Positions 55,321-64,000 of a DNA stretch of 64,000 nucleotides are shown piece after piece (the stretch's first letter is position 1; each line of letters starts with the position of its first letter). The notes under the pieces were generated by a model. The model was not told where the DNA came from. It was given only the letters and a program-made list of their open reading frames with translations, and ran no database searches. The translations under genes and the position numbers were made by a program. Source of the DNA: Lophium mytilinum (taxonomy: Eukaryota; Ascomycota; Dothideomycetes; Mytilinidiales; Mytilinidiaceae); contig MU004193.1 of assembly GCA_010093605.1 (NCBI GenBank), positions 1,630,579-1,694,578 of the forward strand, read 5' to 3'.

Positions 55321-57648
55321 ACGGCGGTAGTTGACGTCTCGTGTGTTCGACGGATTATTACCCACCAAAAGTTTGGAGGTGGAAACTGGTTTGATGCGGG
55401 AGCGGATTCCATCATGATGGCAAACGTTGTATTGTGGAAGGTGAATGGAGTTGATGGATGAGAGTTCGCTCTTTTGGAAAACTTCTTCAAGGGTTTCGGG
55501 TGTTTTTGATGCATGATCTGCAAGGCTCTCATTTACAGATACCAAACTGCACAACTAATTTTCAACCATTCAAACTTACGCACTCCTTATCGATTGACTG
55601 ACACAGCGGGGATAATTCCGGAGCTAGAGGTGAGGTTCACGCATCCAGCCCGCTTCACAATTCATATCGTGAGATCACATCCCACGGCTGGCTCCAGACT
55701 CGAGGTCGCGTTGTTCCCGGAGCAAACAAGTGACTCGGTATCAATCAGCAGGGACCCGACCATGTCACTCCTGTTATCGCAGATAAGCAGACGGTCGGAA
55801 AGCGTGTGCTTTAAGCTGCATAAAGCTGCATCTGCAGTGCTGCACGCCTATCTCTCCGCATGGGTGCCGGAACATCGGGACTGTCTCAGACGCATGCACT
55901 AGATATTGCCTGGCCTAACTAGCCCTGTCCACGGGCGCCTTAAGCTTTTTATCGGCGGCCGCCTGAGATGGGATTCTTAATTGCAGTTCGCGAAATCGGT
56001 GGCGGCCTTCCCTCCCGGGCGGCGGAAACGAGAGTTGACGTAGTAAGTCATATATCCAAAGCAGCGTTATATAGAGCACAAGCACCAATGTGGCCGTCCC
56101 GTCGTCCTGTGGTTCAGTTAGAGAGAGTCGGAAGAGTACTCGTACCAGTAGGCGTCTGCTGATGGCCTGAATGTAGACAACGAGTAAGTTTGCTGGGGCG
56201 ATGCCTTGATATCGTATTATCTCGCCGCGCTGCTGCACGCCGATGAGCTATTGGATGCTGAGTGAGCCGGGGAAGACTTCTTCGCAAGATGTCGCTTGTT
56301 CCGGAGGTCGGTAGCGGCAGTGATTGGCCGGGCGAGTGTGAATTGTCGCGTCACGGGTGATAGGCCCTAGGCGATTGCTGATGTCGCTGCGAGGTGTTCT
56401 ATGCTTAGATTGCATTCGGTGGCGGCTGCACCTCTTCCCGTCGCTAGGCTACATGCGGCGGTCCGTGTTGTTTAGCTGAGGAGCGAGGACGCGTTTCAGG
56501 TGGCCGAAAGGAGTGCCGCATGAGGCAAATGCGCGATGCGCTGTGAAGGCTTCTGCCTCGGGTGCCATGTCTTCAGAACAAGCAATACGCACAGCAGACG
56601 AAGCAAGGGAAAGGCCCATGGCTCGACAGACACACTTCCATGGTTCAAATGCTCGTCTCCCGGATGGACCGGCGATTGAGTAGTGGGCCTCACAGCCTTG
56701 ACAGCGCCAACCTGGGAGAAGGGTCTTGGAAGATGGGAGCATCTGCCATTCTCATGACGACTTGCTGACAGGCCTCCCCTGGTTCACTCACGTCTTCTGT
56801 CCCTCTGCAGGTGCATCAGCCGCGTGGCCGCTGCTCGCTGCTCGCTGCGCCGTGTGGAATGCTGGCCCGATCGGCGCCCCGTGGCCGGGTGAAGCAGCTG
56901 TGAAGGCAGCGCAGAGGCAGCATAAAGGCAGTTGGACGACGTCTGGCAGGTGAAGAGGCAGGAAAGGAGGCCCTTTAAATTGAGGCCCCGCTGTGACTTC
57001 ATCGCGATAGAGCCTGTGCCCAACGGCGCAAGTATAACGACCGATCGGCCCGTCTGTAACGCGCCGCACACTTTCCCAGCGAGCGACCAAGCCGTCTGAT
57101 TCGTCCAAGCATCTCCCAAAAAGGGTTCCATCCTCGAGCGCCCTACCCCCGTGTCTTCTACGCTTCTTCTACGGGTACCTGTCCACCTGCTTGTACCTCT
57201 CTCCTCTCTCTTCTCCTCCTCCGCAGCGCCCTCTGGTCCCCGAGTCCTCGAGTCCTCGAGTCCTCGCTCCCTCTAGCGGTGTATTTGTATCGTCAATTGC
57301 CTCTTCCGCGCCCTTGGTTCAAAGCCTCAGCCGTTTCAGGGTTCAGTCGCTTGGCAGATCTGCGCGTGCGGCTGGCGCTGGGAACATTTCTCTTACCACT
57401 TCTCAGTCACCCATCCACCGCCCGACTCCTGCAGCGCTACCACAGTCTTGCTTGCTGAATCTGCAGGGAAGGCTCACTACCTCACCGACGCCTACCCACA
57501 GACCGGGTCTCCACCGCTGGCGAGCAGTAGACCCGATTTCTTATCTGCCCTTATTTCCCTTCATCCCTTTCACGAGCCAGCCTCCTCACCTGGCTCCCAC
57601 AACCGCAGCTGAACCTCGCAGCTGCAACCCCCCAGGTCTCCCTCAACC
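55321..57648. other. Gene-poor stretch and OCH1 leader
   Basis: About 2.3 kb with overlapping weak frames. The last 450 bp (from about 57190) are rich in CT and probably a long 5' leader; a 195-residue frame through it has no ATG and overlaps the OCH1 start in another phase. Confidence 0.4.
57239..57266 (+). repeat. Three-copy octamer in the OCH1 upstream region
   Basis: CGAGTCCT is repeated three times in tandem followed by a partial copy, about 390 bp before the OCH1 start. Meaning unknown; likely a small unstable satellite. Confidence 0.85.
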
Positions 57649-59028
57649 ATGCTCACCTTCCGCCGCGCATTGGTCCTCGCGGCCGCCATCCTCACCCTCT
57701 TCTTCATCTTCCACTCCTCCCACCGAGACCCGCCGCGGATACACAACGCGAAAGACCACCCCAAGCCCGCCTCCTTAACAAAGACAACGCAGAAGGAGTC
57801 ACCCTCGAAGCAAGAGACTACCGAGCCGCCCAAGCACAAGGACGTGACGTCCTGGAAGACCCCCGGCAGCACCCAGGTGCCTTCCCAGGCCCCGAAAATC
57901 CAGATTCCGCTCGCCGAGCTCCGCAAGCGGCCCCTGCGCGCCCAGCTCGAGTACCAATACCCTTACGACGTCGAGGCCAAGTTCCCAGCGTACATCTGGC
58001 AGACATGGAAGAACACACCCGCGTCGGGCGACTTCGAGCCCATGTTTCGTGAGACAGAGGCAAGCTGGACCATTATGCACCCAACCTTCGTCCACGAGGT
58101 CATCACCGACAACGTCGCCAAGCACCTGATGAGACATCTCTACGCGTCAGTGCCCGAGATTCTCGAAGCCTACGAGGCCTTGCCATTGCCCGTTATGAAG
58201 GCCGACTTCTTCCGCTACCTCATCTTGCTGGCAAGAGGAGGAATATACTCAGACATTGACACTGCGGCGCTGAAGAGTGCAATAGAATGGGTGCCGGCTG
58301 ATGTTCCAAGAAACTCTTTCGGCATGGTCATTGGCATCGAAGCTGATCCAGACAGGCCCGACTGGGCGGATTGGTATTCGCGAAGGATACAGTTTTGCCA
58401 GTGGACCATCCAGGCCAAGCCCGGTCACCCTGTTCTCCGCGAGATTGTCGCCAACATCACCATGGAGACCCTCAAGCGTAAATCAGAAGGTACCCTAACA
58501 AAGGATGTCAAGTCGATTGTCGAGTTCACCGGCCCAGCGCTGTGGACTGACATCATCTTCAACTTTTTCAACGACCCCGAATACTTCGACATGTCCACCA
58601 GCAAGGGCAACATCTCCTGGGAGCACTTCACGGGCATGACTTTAGCAAAGAAGGTCGGTGATGTGGTTGTCCTGCCCATTACTAGCTTCAGCCCTGGTAT
58701 CCGGACCATGAACGCAGGCGAGGACGACGACCCAATGGCATTCGTGAAACACAACTTTGAAGGTACGTTTTGACATCTGCCGCTATGTTTGATTCCGTCA
58801 CCCTCCGTCATATGACCGCAACCTATGCTTGTACTACATGTCACTTGTCATCCTCGCATGCCTCGCACCAGAGCTTTTCGGAACTGTACTACCCCTTAAC
58901 CCTGCATCGTCACATTCCGCCATTTATGTGCACTCCAGATCGTGCAAGCGAAGTTGCTAACCAACCCCGTCACAGGCACCTGGAAACCCGCCGAAGAGCG
59001 TCACATTGGCGAAATCTTCACAGACTAG
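57649..59028 (+). CDS. OCH1: Initiation-specific alpha-1,6-mannosyltransferase (GT32)
   Basis: Two exons, 57649-58762 and 58976-59028 (intron 213 bp), 388 residues. OCH1 adds the first alpha-1,6-mannose to N-glycans in the early Golgi, the step that starts the long fungal outer chain. Type II topology: cytosolic start, membrane anchor at about 6-21 (LVLAAAILTLFFIF), a stem rich in Lys/Ser/Pro, then the GT32 domain. Its DxD motif is in GGIYSDIDTAAL (D202, D204), preceded by the conserved VMKADFFRYLIL. The block IWQTWK opens the domain. The last exon encodes the family end HNFEG-TWKPAEERHIGEIFTD, giving strong support to the intron. Confidence 0.93.
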
Positions 59029-60103
59029 ATCGCTCCCTGCCATCTCAATGTTCGTACCACAAAACTCTACGAATTCCGGCCTCAACCACCCTCAGCCCAC
59101 CATCCTCCAACCTTGCTCCACTACCGTCTCCGAACACGCTTTCAAATAATATCTCGAACCTGTATACCACACGATCTCGCACAACTTCGACTTTTGCTCT
59201 GCATTGCCTGGCGCTGGCCCGGGCCGTTTCCTCCTTATTCTTCCGACCTCGAACACGAATTATAGTTCGAAGGCGTTGTCACTTGAAGGCGCATAGCGCG
59301 GCGTATACCTAAAACTGCATCGACAAGGCAGGGTTCAGCATGATGCTTGGATATCTATAGACTTTTTCTTCTTTTTTCCATTACTATTTCATTGAAGTGC
59401 GGTGTGGAGCGTTGAAAGCAGTTGGAGCGGAATGCCACACAAGTTGGGCTAACAAACCGGCGGATGTTGGATCAGAGTTAGCAAGAGGGGGGAATCAAGA
59501 AGAGAGAATGACAAAGACGCGCACGACGATTCCGGTTCAAGTGCTGAATTCGGAAGCATCGCAATTTGGCGATTTGCTGCGCCGGAAGAGGGGGGTTAGA
59601 CAAGCGACGGGGGGAGTGTCTGGTCTGGTCGGGGCGGGCAGGCGTTCTTCTTGGTGGGGCTCTTTGGTTTCTTAGATCTTTTCTGGGTAGGTTGGGGGGA
59701 TGTTGGGTGGGTTGGGTTGGGGAGTAGGGGCATATATGATATATTGGATATGAATTGGATTTTTGGAAACGGTGGACTCGAGCTCTTGAGATGATACTGG
59801 AACGTGAAACTGCACTCTGAGCCACTACTGGCTGAGGTACCCCGAAGCATTGGAGCACATGAAGGAGTGCATCAACTAGAGGCCTAGCATTGTGGTAATT
59901 ATCAACCTTGAGAACTATGAAATGGTGGGTATCTATAACCAAACCCTGCCCTGCCCTGCCCGGGGCATCCATCTCTCCCATTCCCATATTCCCAAACGCC
60001 AGATACCAGAATGTCTTAAAAAAACATCCAAAAACAAATGAGGTATATCTTTCTCACTGTATAACCCTCCGTTTTCCGTCTCTTCTCCGTCTTGCGACCA
60101 CGT
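59029..60103. other. Convergent intergenic region
   Basis: About 1.1 kb between two convergent genes. Short frames only; none with domains. Confidence 0.4.
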
Positions 60104-60604
60104 CTACCGCCGTCTGCCCGTCACAGCACCCATAACCGTATCCCACACCAGCATCAGCGTATCGCCCAGACTCGGCCGCCGCTCCTCCTTCCTGCCGCCG
60201 TCGTGATGGTGGTGCTCATGCTGCCCGTTCGAGTGGTGCGAGTGCGCGTCGCCGATGGAGTGGTGGCTCCGATGCGACTCGCTCGAGTGGCGCGCGTGCT
60301 CGTTCGAGGGCGGCGAGAGCGAGTGGGAGGAGTGGTGGGAGTGGTGAGAGTGGTGCGAGCGCTGGGACTCGTGGCTGGGGCGGCGGGGTGGGGCCATGGG
60401 GACGAGTTGGTTGTTTGCGGAGTAGTTGGGTTGTTGATTGTAGTGGGGCTGTTGAGCGTATTGAGGCTGTGGGTTGTATTGGGGTTGCGATTGGGGTTGC
60501 GAGTAGTGGACGTGGTTGTGTTGGCTTGCTGCGTACTCGGGTTGAGGCTGTTGGTATGGGTATGCTTGTTGCTGGGGTGGCGGAAAATAGTCTTGTGTTG
60601 ACAT
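60104..60604 (-). CDS. Gln/His/Ser-rich low-complexity protein
   Basis: Single-exon frame of 166 residues from the ATG at 60604-60602. The first 70 residues are QPQY/Pro-rich, then follows a His-Ser repeat (SHHSHHSHHSS) and a His/Asp stretch (EHHHHDGG). Only the last about 20 residues (SLGDTLMLVWDTVMGAVTG) look ordered and could form an amphipathic helix. Probably disordered; a prion-like or metal-binding character is possible but not shown. The C-terminal helix may be the conserved part. Confidence 0.55.
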   Translation of the reverse strand: MSTQDYFPPPQQQAYPYQQPQPEYAASQHNHVHYSQPQSQPQYNPQPQYAQQPHYNQQPNYSANNQLVPMAPPRRPSHESQRSHHSHHSHHSSHSLSPPSNEHARHSSESHRSHHSIGDAHSHHSNGQHEHHHHDGGRKEERRPSLGDTLMLVWDTVMGAVTGRRR

Positions 60605-61945
60605 TTTGAATTTGTATGGAGACAGTGGTAGTGAGGAGGGGGTGGTCGTAGCTCGTGATTGTTCGCGAGAGGTGGTGCTGCAGCTTGGAAGGGTTGGTGA
60701 GTGGGGTGGTTGTATAGCTTCCGAGCTTCTTTGGTGATGGGGTGCTAATTGGAGTGGTGTTGGGTGATTTTCTGGTATAGCTCAAATGGGGTGGATTGGG
60801 GTAAAAGAGTAGCAAACAGGTGATGTAGAGAAAGATATATAAACCCTAGAAGGCTGTGCTATGTAAAGAACAAGAGTGGGAATGCCTAGCCTCGTTCATG
60901 ACATAACCCAGCATCGATCACGAGCGGCAGCCTCTTACCGCGGTCGGAAACGAGTCCGGGGAGTCAGAGATCTGGGGTCAGCAGGGGCTACAAACTCTTC
61001 TCTCAGGCAATTCAGCCCGGTGATTCATCACTCGGATGCATAGTAAGCAGGAGTGTGTAATCGCCGCTTCGAACAGCGTCCAGCCTCGTCTACCCGCCGC
61101 CTCTCTTACTGAAATAACCATCGAAACTCGGGCAGAGTAATCACCTGCAAGCACCCCAGCGCGATTCAGCCTTACGGGTGATACCTCGTGCCATGCTTCA
61201 CGCCACCCGCCGGTGCGCTTGGCGGCGGTCAGACGGTGAACGTGATGCAGAAGCGAGCGGGTAGACGGCCGCTGCTGAGAGTGATATGACGTTTGGGATT
61301 CTTGGGGGAAGAGAATCTGCCTTGGCACCGGTGAGACTGAAGATGAACATGATCGACGGGGAGGGTACAGTCTTTTGACACGTCCGGTGACCCAGCGCTA
61401 AACTGAGTCGATCCTGGTATTCCTCTTTTCCGGGCTAGAACTTAAGCGACTCGAGAATTGGTTGGTCAGAAGGGTGCTATTCCTCCCTAAAGGCGCTCGG
61501 AGTCGCTCCTTTATACGGTAAGTTTGTGGCTTGGTATTAGAGAGTGTCCACCGGACGTGTCAAGAGGCTGTACAGTACTTTGGGATCCTCATTGGTGTGA
61601 GAAGTGATGGCATGGTGCGCCCTGGCATTAGGGCGGTGGCGAGGAGGGGTCAACGGTGGAGGTAGGTGGGAAGTGGTACGTTTATAGTGGTAGCCTAGCT
61701 TTCCATACCACTTACCATCACGGTAGCATTGTGTGAAGCTATTGGATCAAAACACCATTTAATAAGCATATGCCAGATTTGTGGCTGTCTCAACGAGACC
61801 AACTCCGTATCTCTATAATAGCTAGACACTCCCTTATAGCATCTTTATATCCCAAATCTCTAAATTACGTCACTTATTACATCCATATATCCAACTTCCT
61901 CAACTCTCAATCAGCACATAGGACCGTACGTGTCAGAATACAGTC
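60605..61945. other. Divergent intergenic region with a MITE
   Basis: About 1.3 kb between two divergent genes. It contains the inverted-repeat element at 61368-61570. No gene is seen elsewhere. Confidence 0.5.
61368..61570. mobile_element. MITE of Tc1-mariner/pogo type
   Basis: A 203-bp element with terminal inverted repeats of about 22 bp that differ at only two positions (left CAGTCTTTTGACACGTCC..., right end the complement of CAGCCTCTTGACACGTCC...). Both ends are flanked by TA, the target site duplicated by Tc1-mariner and pogo/Fot1 transposases. There is no room for a transposase, so it is a non-autonomous miniature element. It lies 376 bp upstream of the SDR gene at 61946. Confidence 0.8.
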
Positions 61946-63164
61946 ATGCTAACAACAGACCTAACACCGCACCTCGCCCTAATTACCGGCACAACCGGAG
62001 GCATCGGTAAGGCAACTTCTCGTGCTCTTGCGAAGCTAGGATGTAGCATCGCCGTGCACTACCATTCAGCGGAAGATGCCGCCAAAGAACTGGTTGCCGA
62101 GCTGAAGGGAATGGGGGTTCGATCGGAGTTCTTTCAGGCAGACTTGAGCGTTTATGATGAGGTGAGTGATGTTTGGCAGGGGCCGTAATAAATTTTGATG
62201 TCTGATACCTCCATTTTGCATACGTGTTTCCCCATGTTGTCATTGAGCATATTTCTATATCTCAATTGCCTCATTCTATGCCCCAAAACAATCCTCCCAA
62301 CCTGTCTCATTGCACTTGCTCAATTCCCCTCCCCGCCCACTCCCCAGCCCCCACGTGTCCCAAAACCCCAGATCCTCATCTTATGCCTATCCCAGGTCCG
62401 CAGCCTCCACGCCTCCGTCCTCTCCACAATGGGCGCACCGACCATCCTCTACAACAACGCCGGCTTGACCCTAAAACACGGCATCACCTCCATCGCCGAC
62501 ATCTCTATCGAAGAGTTCGAGCACACCTGGCGCGCAAACACCGGTTCTGCGTTCCTCCTCACTCAACTCTGCATCCCGGCCATGGAAGCGGCGGGCTGGG
62601 GACGCGTCATCTTTTGCTCCAGTGTGGCGGCGTTTACCGGGGGTGTTGTGGGGCCGCATTACGCGTGAGTGCTACCCTATTCGTATCTTGGGGGTTGGGG
62701 GGAGGAGAAGGGAGGGACACGGGGTAGCGGAAGGGACGTAGGATAGGGGAAGGGAAAGGAGATGTGGCGGAAGAGCGAAAAATGGGGACGGTCGGGCTAA
62801 TACGGGAACAGGAGTTCCAAATCCTCCCTCCACGGCCTGATCCATTGGCTTGCAGGCGCGTATGCCACAAAAGGCATTACGGTGAATGGGGTTGCGCCGG
62901 CGCTGATTCAGGAGACGAAGATGCTGCCGGGTAGTGATGAGGAACTTGCGAAGAGTATGTCCTCTCCTTTCTTTCGCGCTTGGCCATTCTATGCTGTGGT
63001 GTGTTCGAAGTTGAATCTAGTTGAGAGTTGATTGAATTATAGAAATCCCAATCGGACGCCTCGGCACACCAGACGAGATCGCTGAAACTGTTCTTTGGTT
63101 GGTGAGGACGGGGTATGTGACGAATAAGGTTGTTGGGGTTGATGGGGGAATGTTTGCGCAGTAA
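61946..63164 (+). CDS. Short-chain dehydrogenase, 3-oxoacyl-ACP reductase-like
   Basis: Four exons: 61946-62161, 62396-62664, 62812-62954 and 63043-63164 (introns 234, 147 and 88 bp), 249 residues. Cofactor motif TGTTGGIG (14-21), NNAG, catalytic Ser (CSSVAA) and YASSK (the YxxxK pair), followed by VNGVAPALI and the C-terminal VVGVDGG of classical SDRs. Most like the FabG/3-oxoacyl-ACP reductase group, but the true substrate cannot be read. The acceptor of intron 2 was chosen to give YASSK; another AG three bases further on would shorten it to YASK. The introns are longer than typical for this window. Confidence 0.88.
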
Positions 63165-63486
63165 GAGTGATGCGCTTCTGGGTGTAGGATTTCCGAAATA
63201 GTTCAATGGGATTCCCCTTATACATTTTAAATACTGTAGTTGTTGGCGCTGGGAAGTGTTGGGTCGGTGTAAGGATGGCTTCAATGGGTTGAAAATGAGC
63301 GGTGCAAATGGCGACAGACAAGAGTCCAATCCACAGTCGAGGTCAAAGGACATGCAATCTAACCCCAAAATTGAGATGTAGACAGCTAGAAACCGTAGAC
63401 CGAGCGCCAACCCCATGGAACTTGAAGCCTACATATCCGCTAGAACCCTCTCAATCCAATCAACTATCCCACATTCAACCCCTCAC
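63165..63486. other. Convergent intergenic region
   Basis: About 320 bp between the 3' ends of two convergent genes. Nothing recognised. Confidence 0.4.
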
Positions 63487-63782
63487 TCACCTTTCCAACA
63501 ACCACCTCATCCCCTCCAGCATATCTCCCCAGAATTGCCGACTCCGCTGCATTGTCGGAAAGTTCGCATGAAACATGTGCCCGTACCCAGCATATAGATC
63601 AAGTTTCGTTTCCACGCCGCTTGCTAGCAGTTCTCGCTCGTAGAGCAGCGTCTCGTCGCGCAGGGGGTCGATGCCGCCGATTTGGATGTAAGCTTTGGCC
63701 ACACCGATATGGCCCGCGGGGTGGTTGAAGGGTTCCCATAGCCAGGAAGTGGGGTCGGGGTTGTAGGCAGCTGGCAGACATT
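63487..63782 (-). CDS. Alpha/beta-hydrolase C-terminal part (partial)
   Basis: The last exon of a minus-strand gene, its left limit at the stop codon (63487) and its right limit at a probable acceptor (CTGCCAG) near 63782. The protein has ...IGVAKAYIQIGGIDPLRDETLLYEREL, where GGIDPLRDE is the acid-residue loop of the hormone-sensitive-lipase/Abhydrolase_3 family, and later AGYGHMFHANFP, holding the catalytic His. The exons with the nucleophile elbow are not visible in the remaining 200 bp, which look like intron or upstream DNA, so the gene probably continues beyond the window. Confidence 0.7.
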
Positions 63783-64000
63783 AGATAGGGGTGAACGGAT
63801 TGGTTGGTGAATGGAGTGAGGGGGGATCGGAGTTGAGTGAATAATTGAGTGCACAGGATGTGATCAGCGAGTCGTATGTGAATGGCGGAAGGAGACGAGA
63901 GTCAGAAATCAAGTAATTGGCGAGCAACTAAGTGAACAGTGGGAAGTACTTGAGAAGCGGAAAAGCAGGCGAGAGAGAGGAAGCAGGAAGTATCCATTGG
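63783..64000. other. Window edge, no exon identified
   Basis: The last 218 bp contain pyrimidine-rich minus-strand sequence that could be an intron or promoter of the hydrolase gene. No coding segment could be fixed. Confidence 0.3.

Noticed and set aside
57191-57778. 195-residue plus-strand frame before and over the OCH1 start
   Set aside because: No ATG at its start, Ser/Pro-rich by virtue of CT-rich DNA, and it overlaps OCH1 in another phase; more likely the leader.
59478-59987. 169-residue minus-strand frame
   Set aside because: No ATG-supported homologue, Pro/His-rich composition and inside a convergent intergenic region.

Overview
This window is from a filamentous ascomycete, most likely a Dothideomycete. 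The evidence is many short introns (about 45-100 bp) with GTRNGT donors and CTAAC-type branch sites, a full set of Pezizomycotina housekeeping genes, a DUF6594 membrane protein, a Zn2Cys6 regulator, and an AT-rich island that has almost lost CpA/TpG, as repeat-induced point mutation (RIP) produces. Class is an inference from gene families; I could not run a search.

Layout. 1-2548 is a RIP-degraded repeat. 2.5-20 kb is gene-poor: an F-box-like protein (2905-3918), a small cysteine-rich protein (6069-6663), the palmitoyltransferase PFA5 (10035-11832) and three unknown proteins, one a repeat-built coiled coil. 19.8-32.7 kb holds a Zn2Cys6 regulator, a GT69 (CAP59/CMT1) mannosyltransferase, an SDR oxidoreductase, the ER membrane complex subunit EMC1, the Ras-like GTPase RSR1/BUD1 (with a 10-nt microexon) and an unknown protein. 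44.8-63.2 kb is again housekeeping: a four-pass membrane protein, SLC1-type acyltransferase, STRAP WD40 protein, NADH-cytochrome b5 reductase, two unknown proteins, the OCH1-type GT32 mannosyltransferase, a Gln/His/Ser-rich protein and a second SDR. An alpha/beta-hydrolase fragment runs towards the right edge.

The unusual part is 33.3-41.8 kb. It contains a secreted HExxH metalloprotease, a stand-alone RRM protein, a decayed second copy of the metalloprotease, a DUF6594 membrane protein, a C2H2 zinc-finger gene overlapping and leading into a two-lobed retropepsin-like protease, and a single protein in which an RRM is fused to a two-lobed protease of the same type. The two protease genes are paralogues (same 126-residue spacing of DTG motifs, same 3' intron position, same C-terminal tail). 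The two RRM genes share homologous upstream DNA. The region therefore looks like a small duplication and domain-shuffling zone that joins nucleic-acid-binding modules (C2H2 or RRM) to an internally duplicated aspartic protease. I do not recognise this architecture as a described system and rate it the best candidate for something new.

Mobile-element traces are few: the RIP island, a candidate LTR (43512-43870) and a clear 203-bp MITE with TA target duplication (61368-61570). Functionally, GT69, OCH1, EMC1 and PFA5 all belong to secretory-pathway or membrane-protein maturation, but they are scattered and do not form a cluster. No CRISPR array, rRNA or tRNA was recognised.
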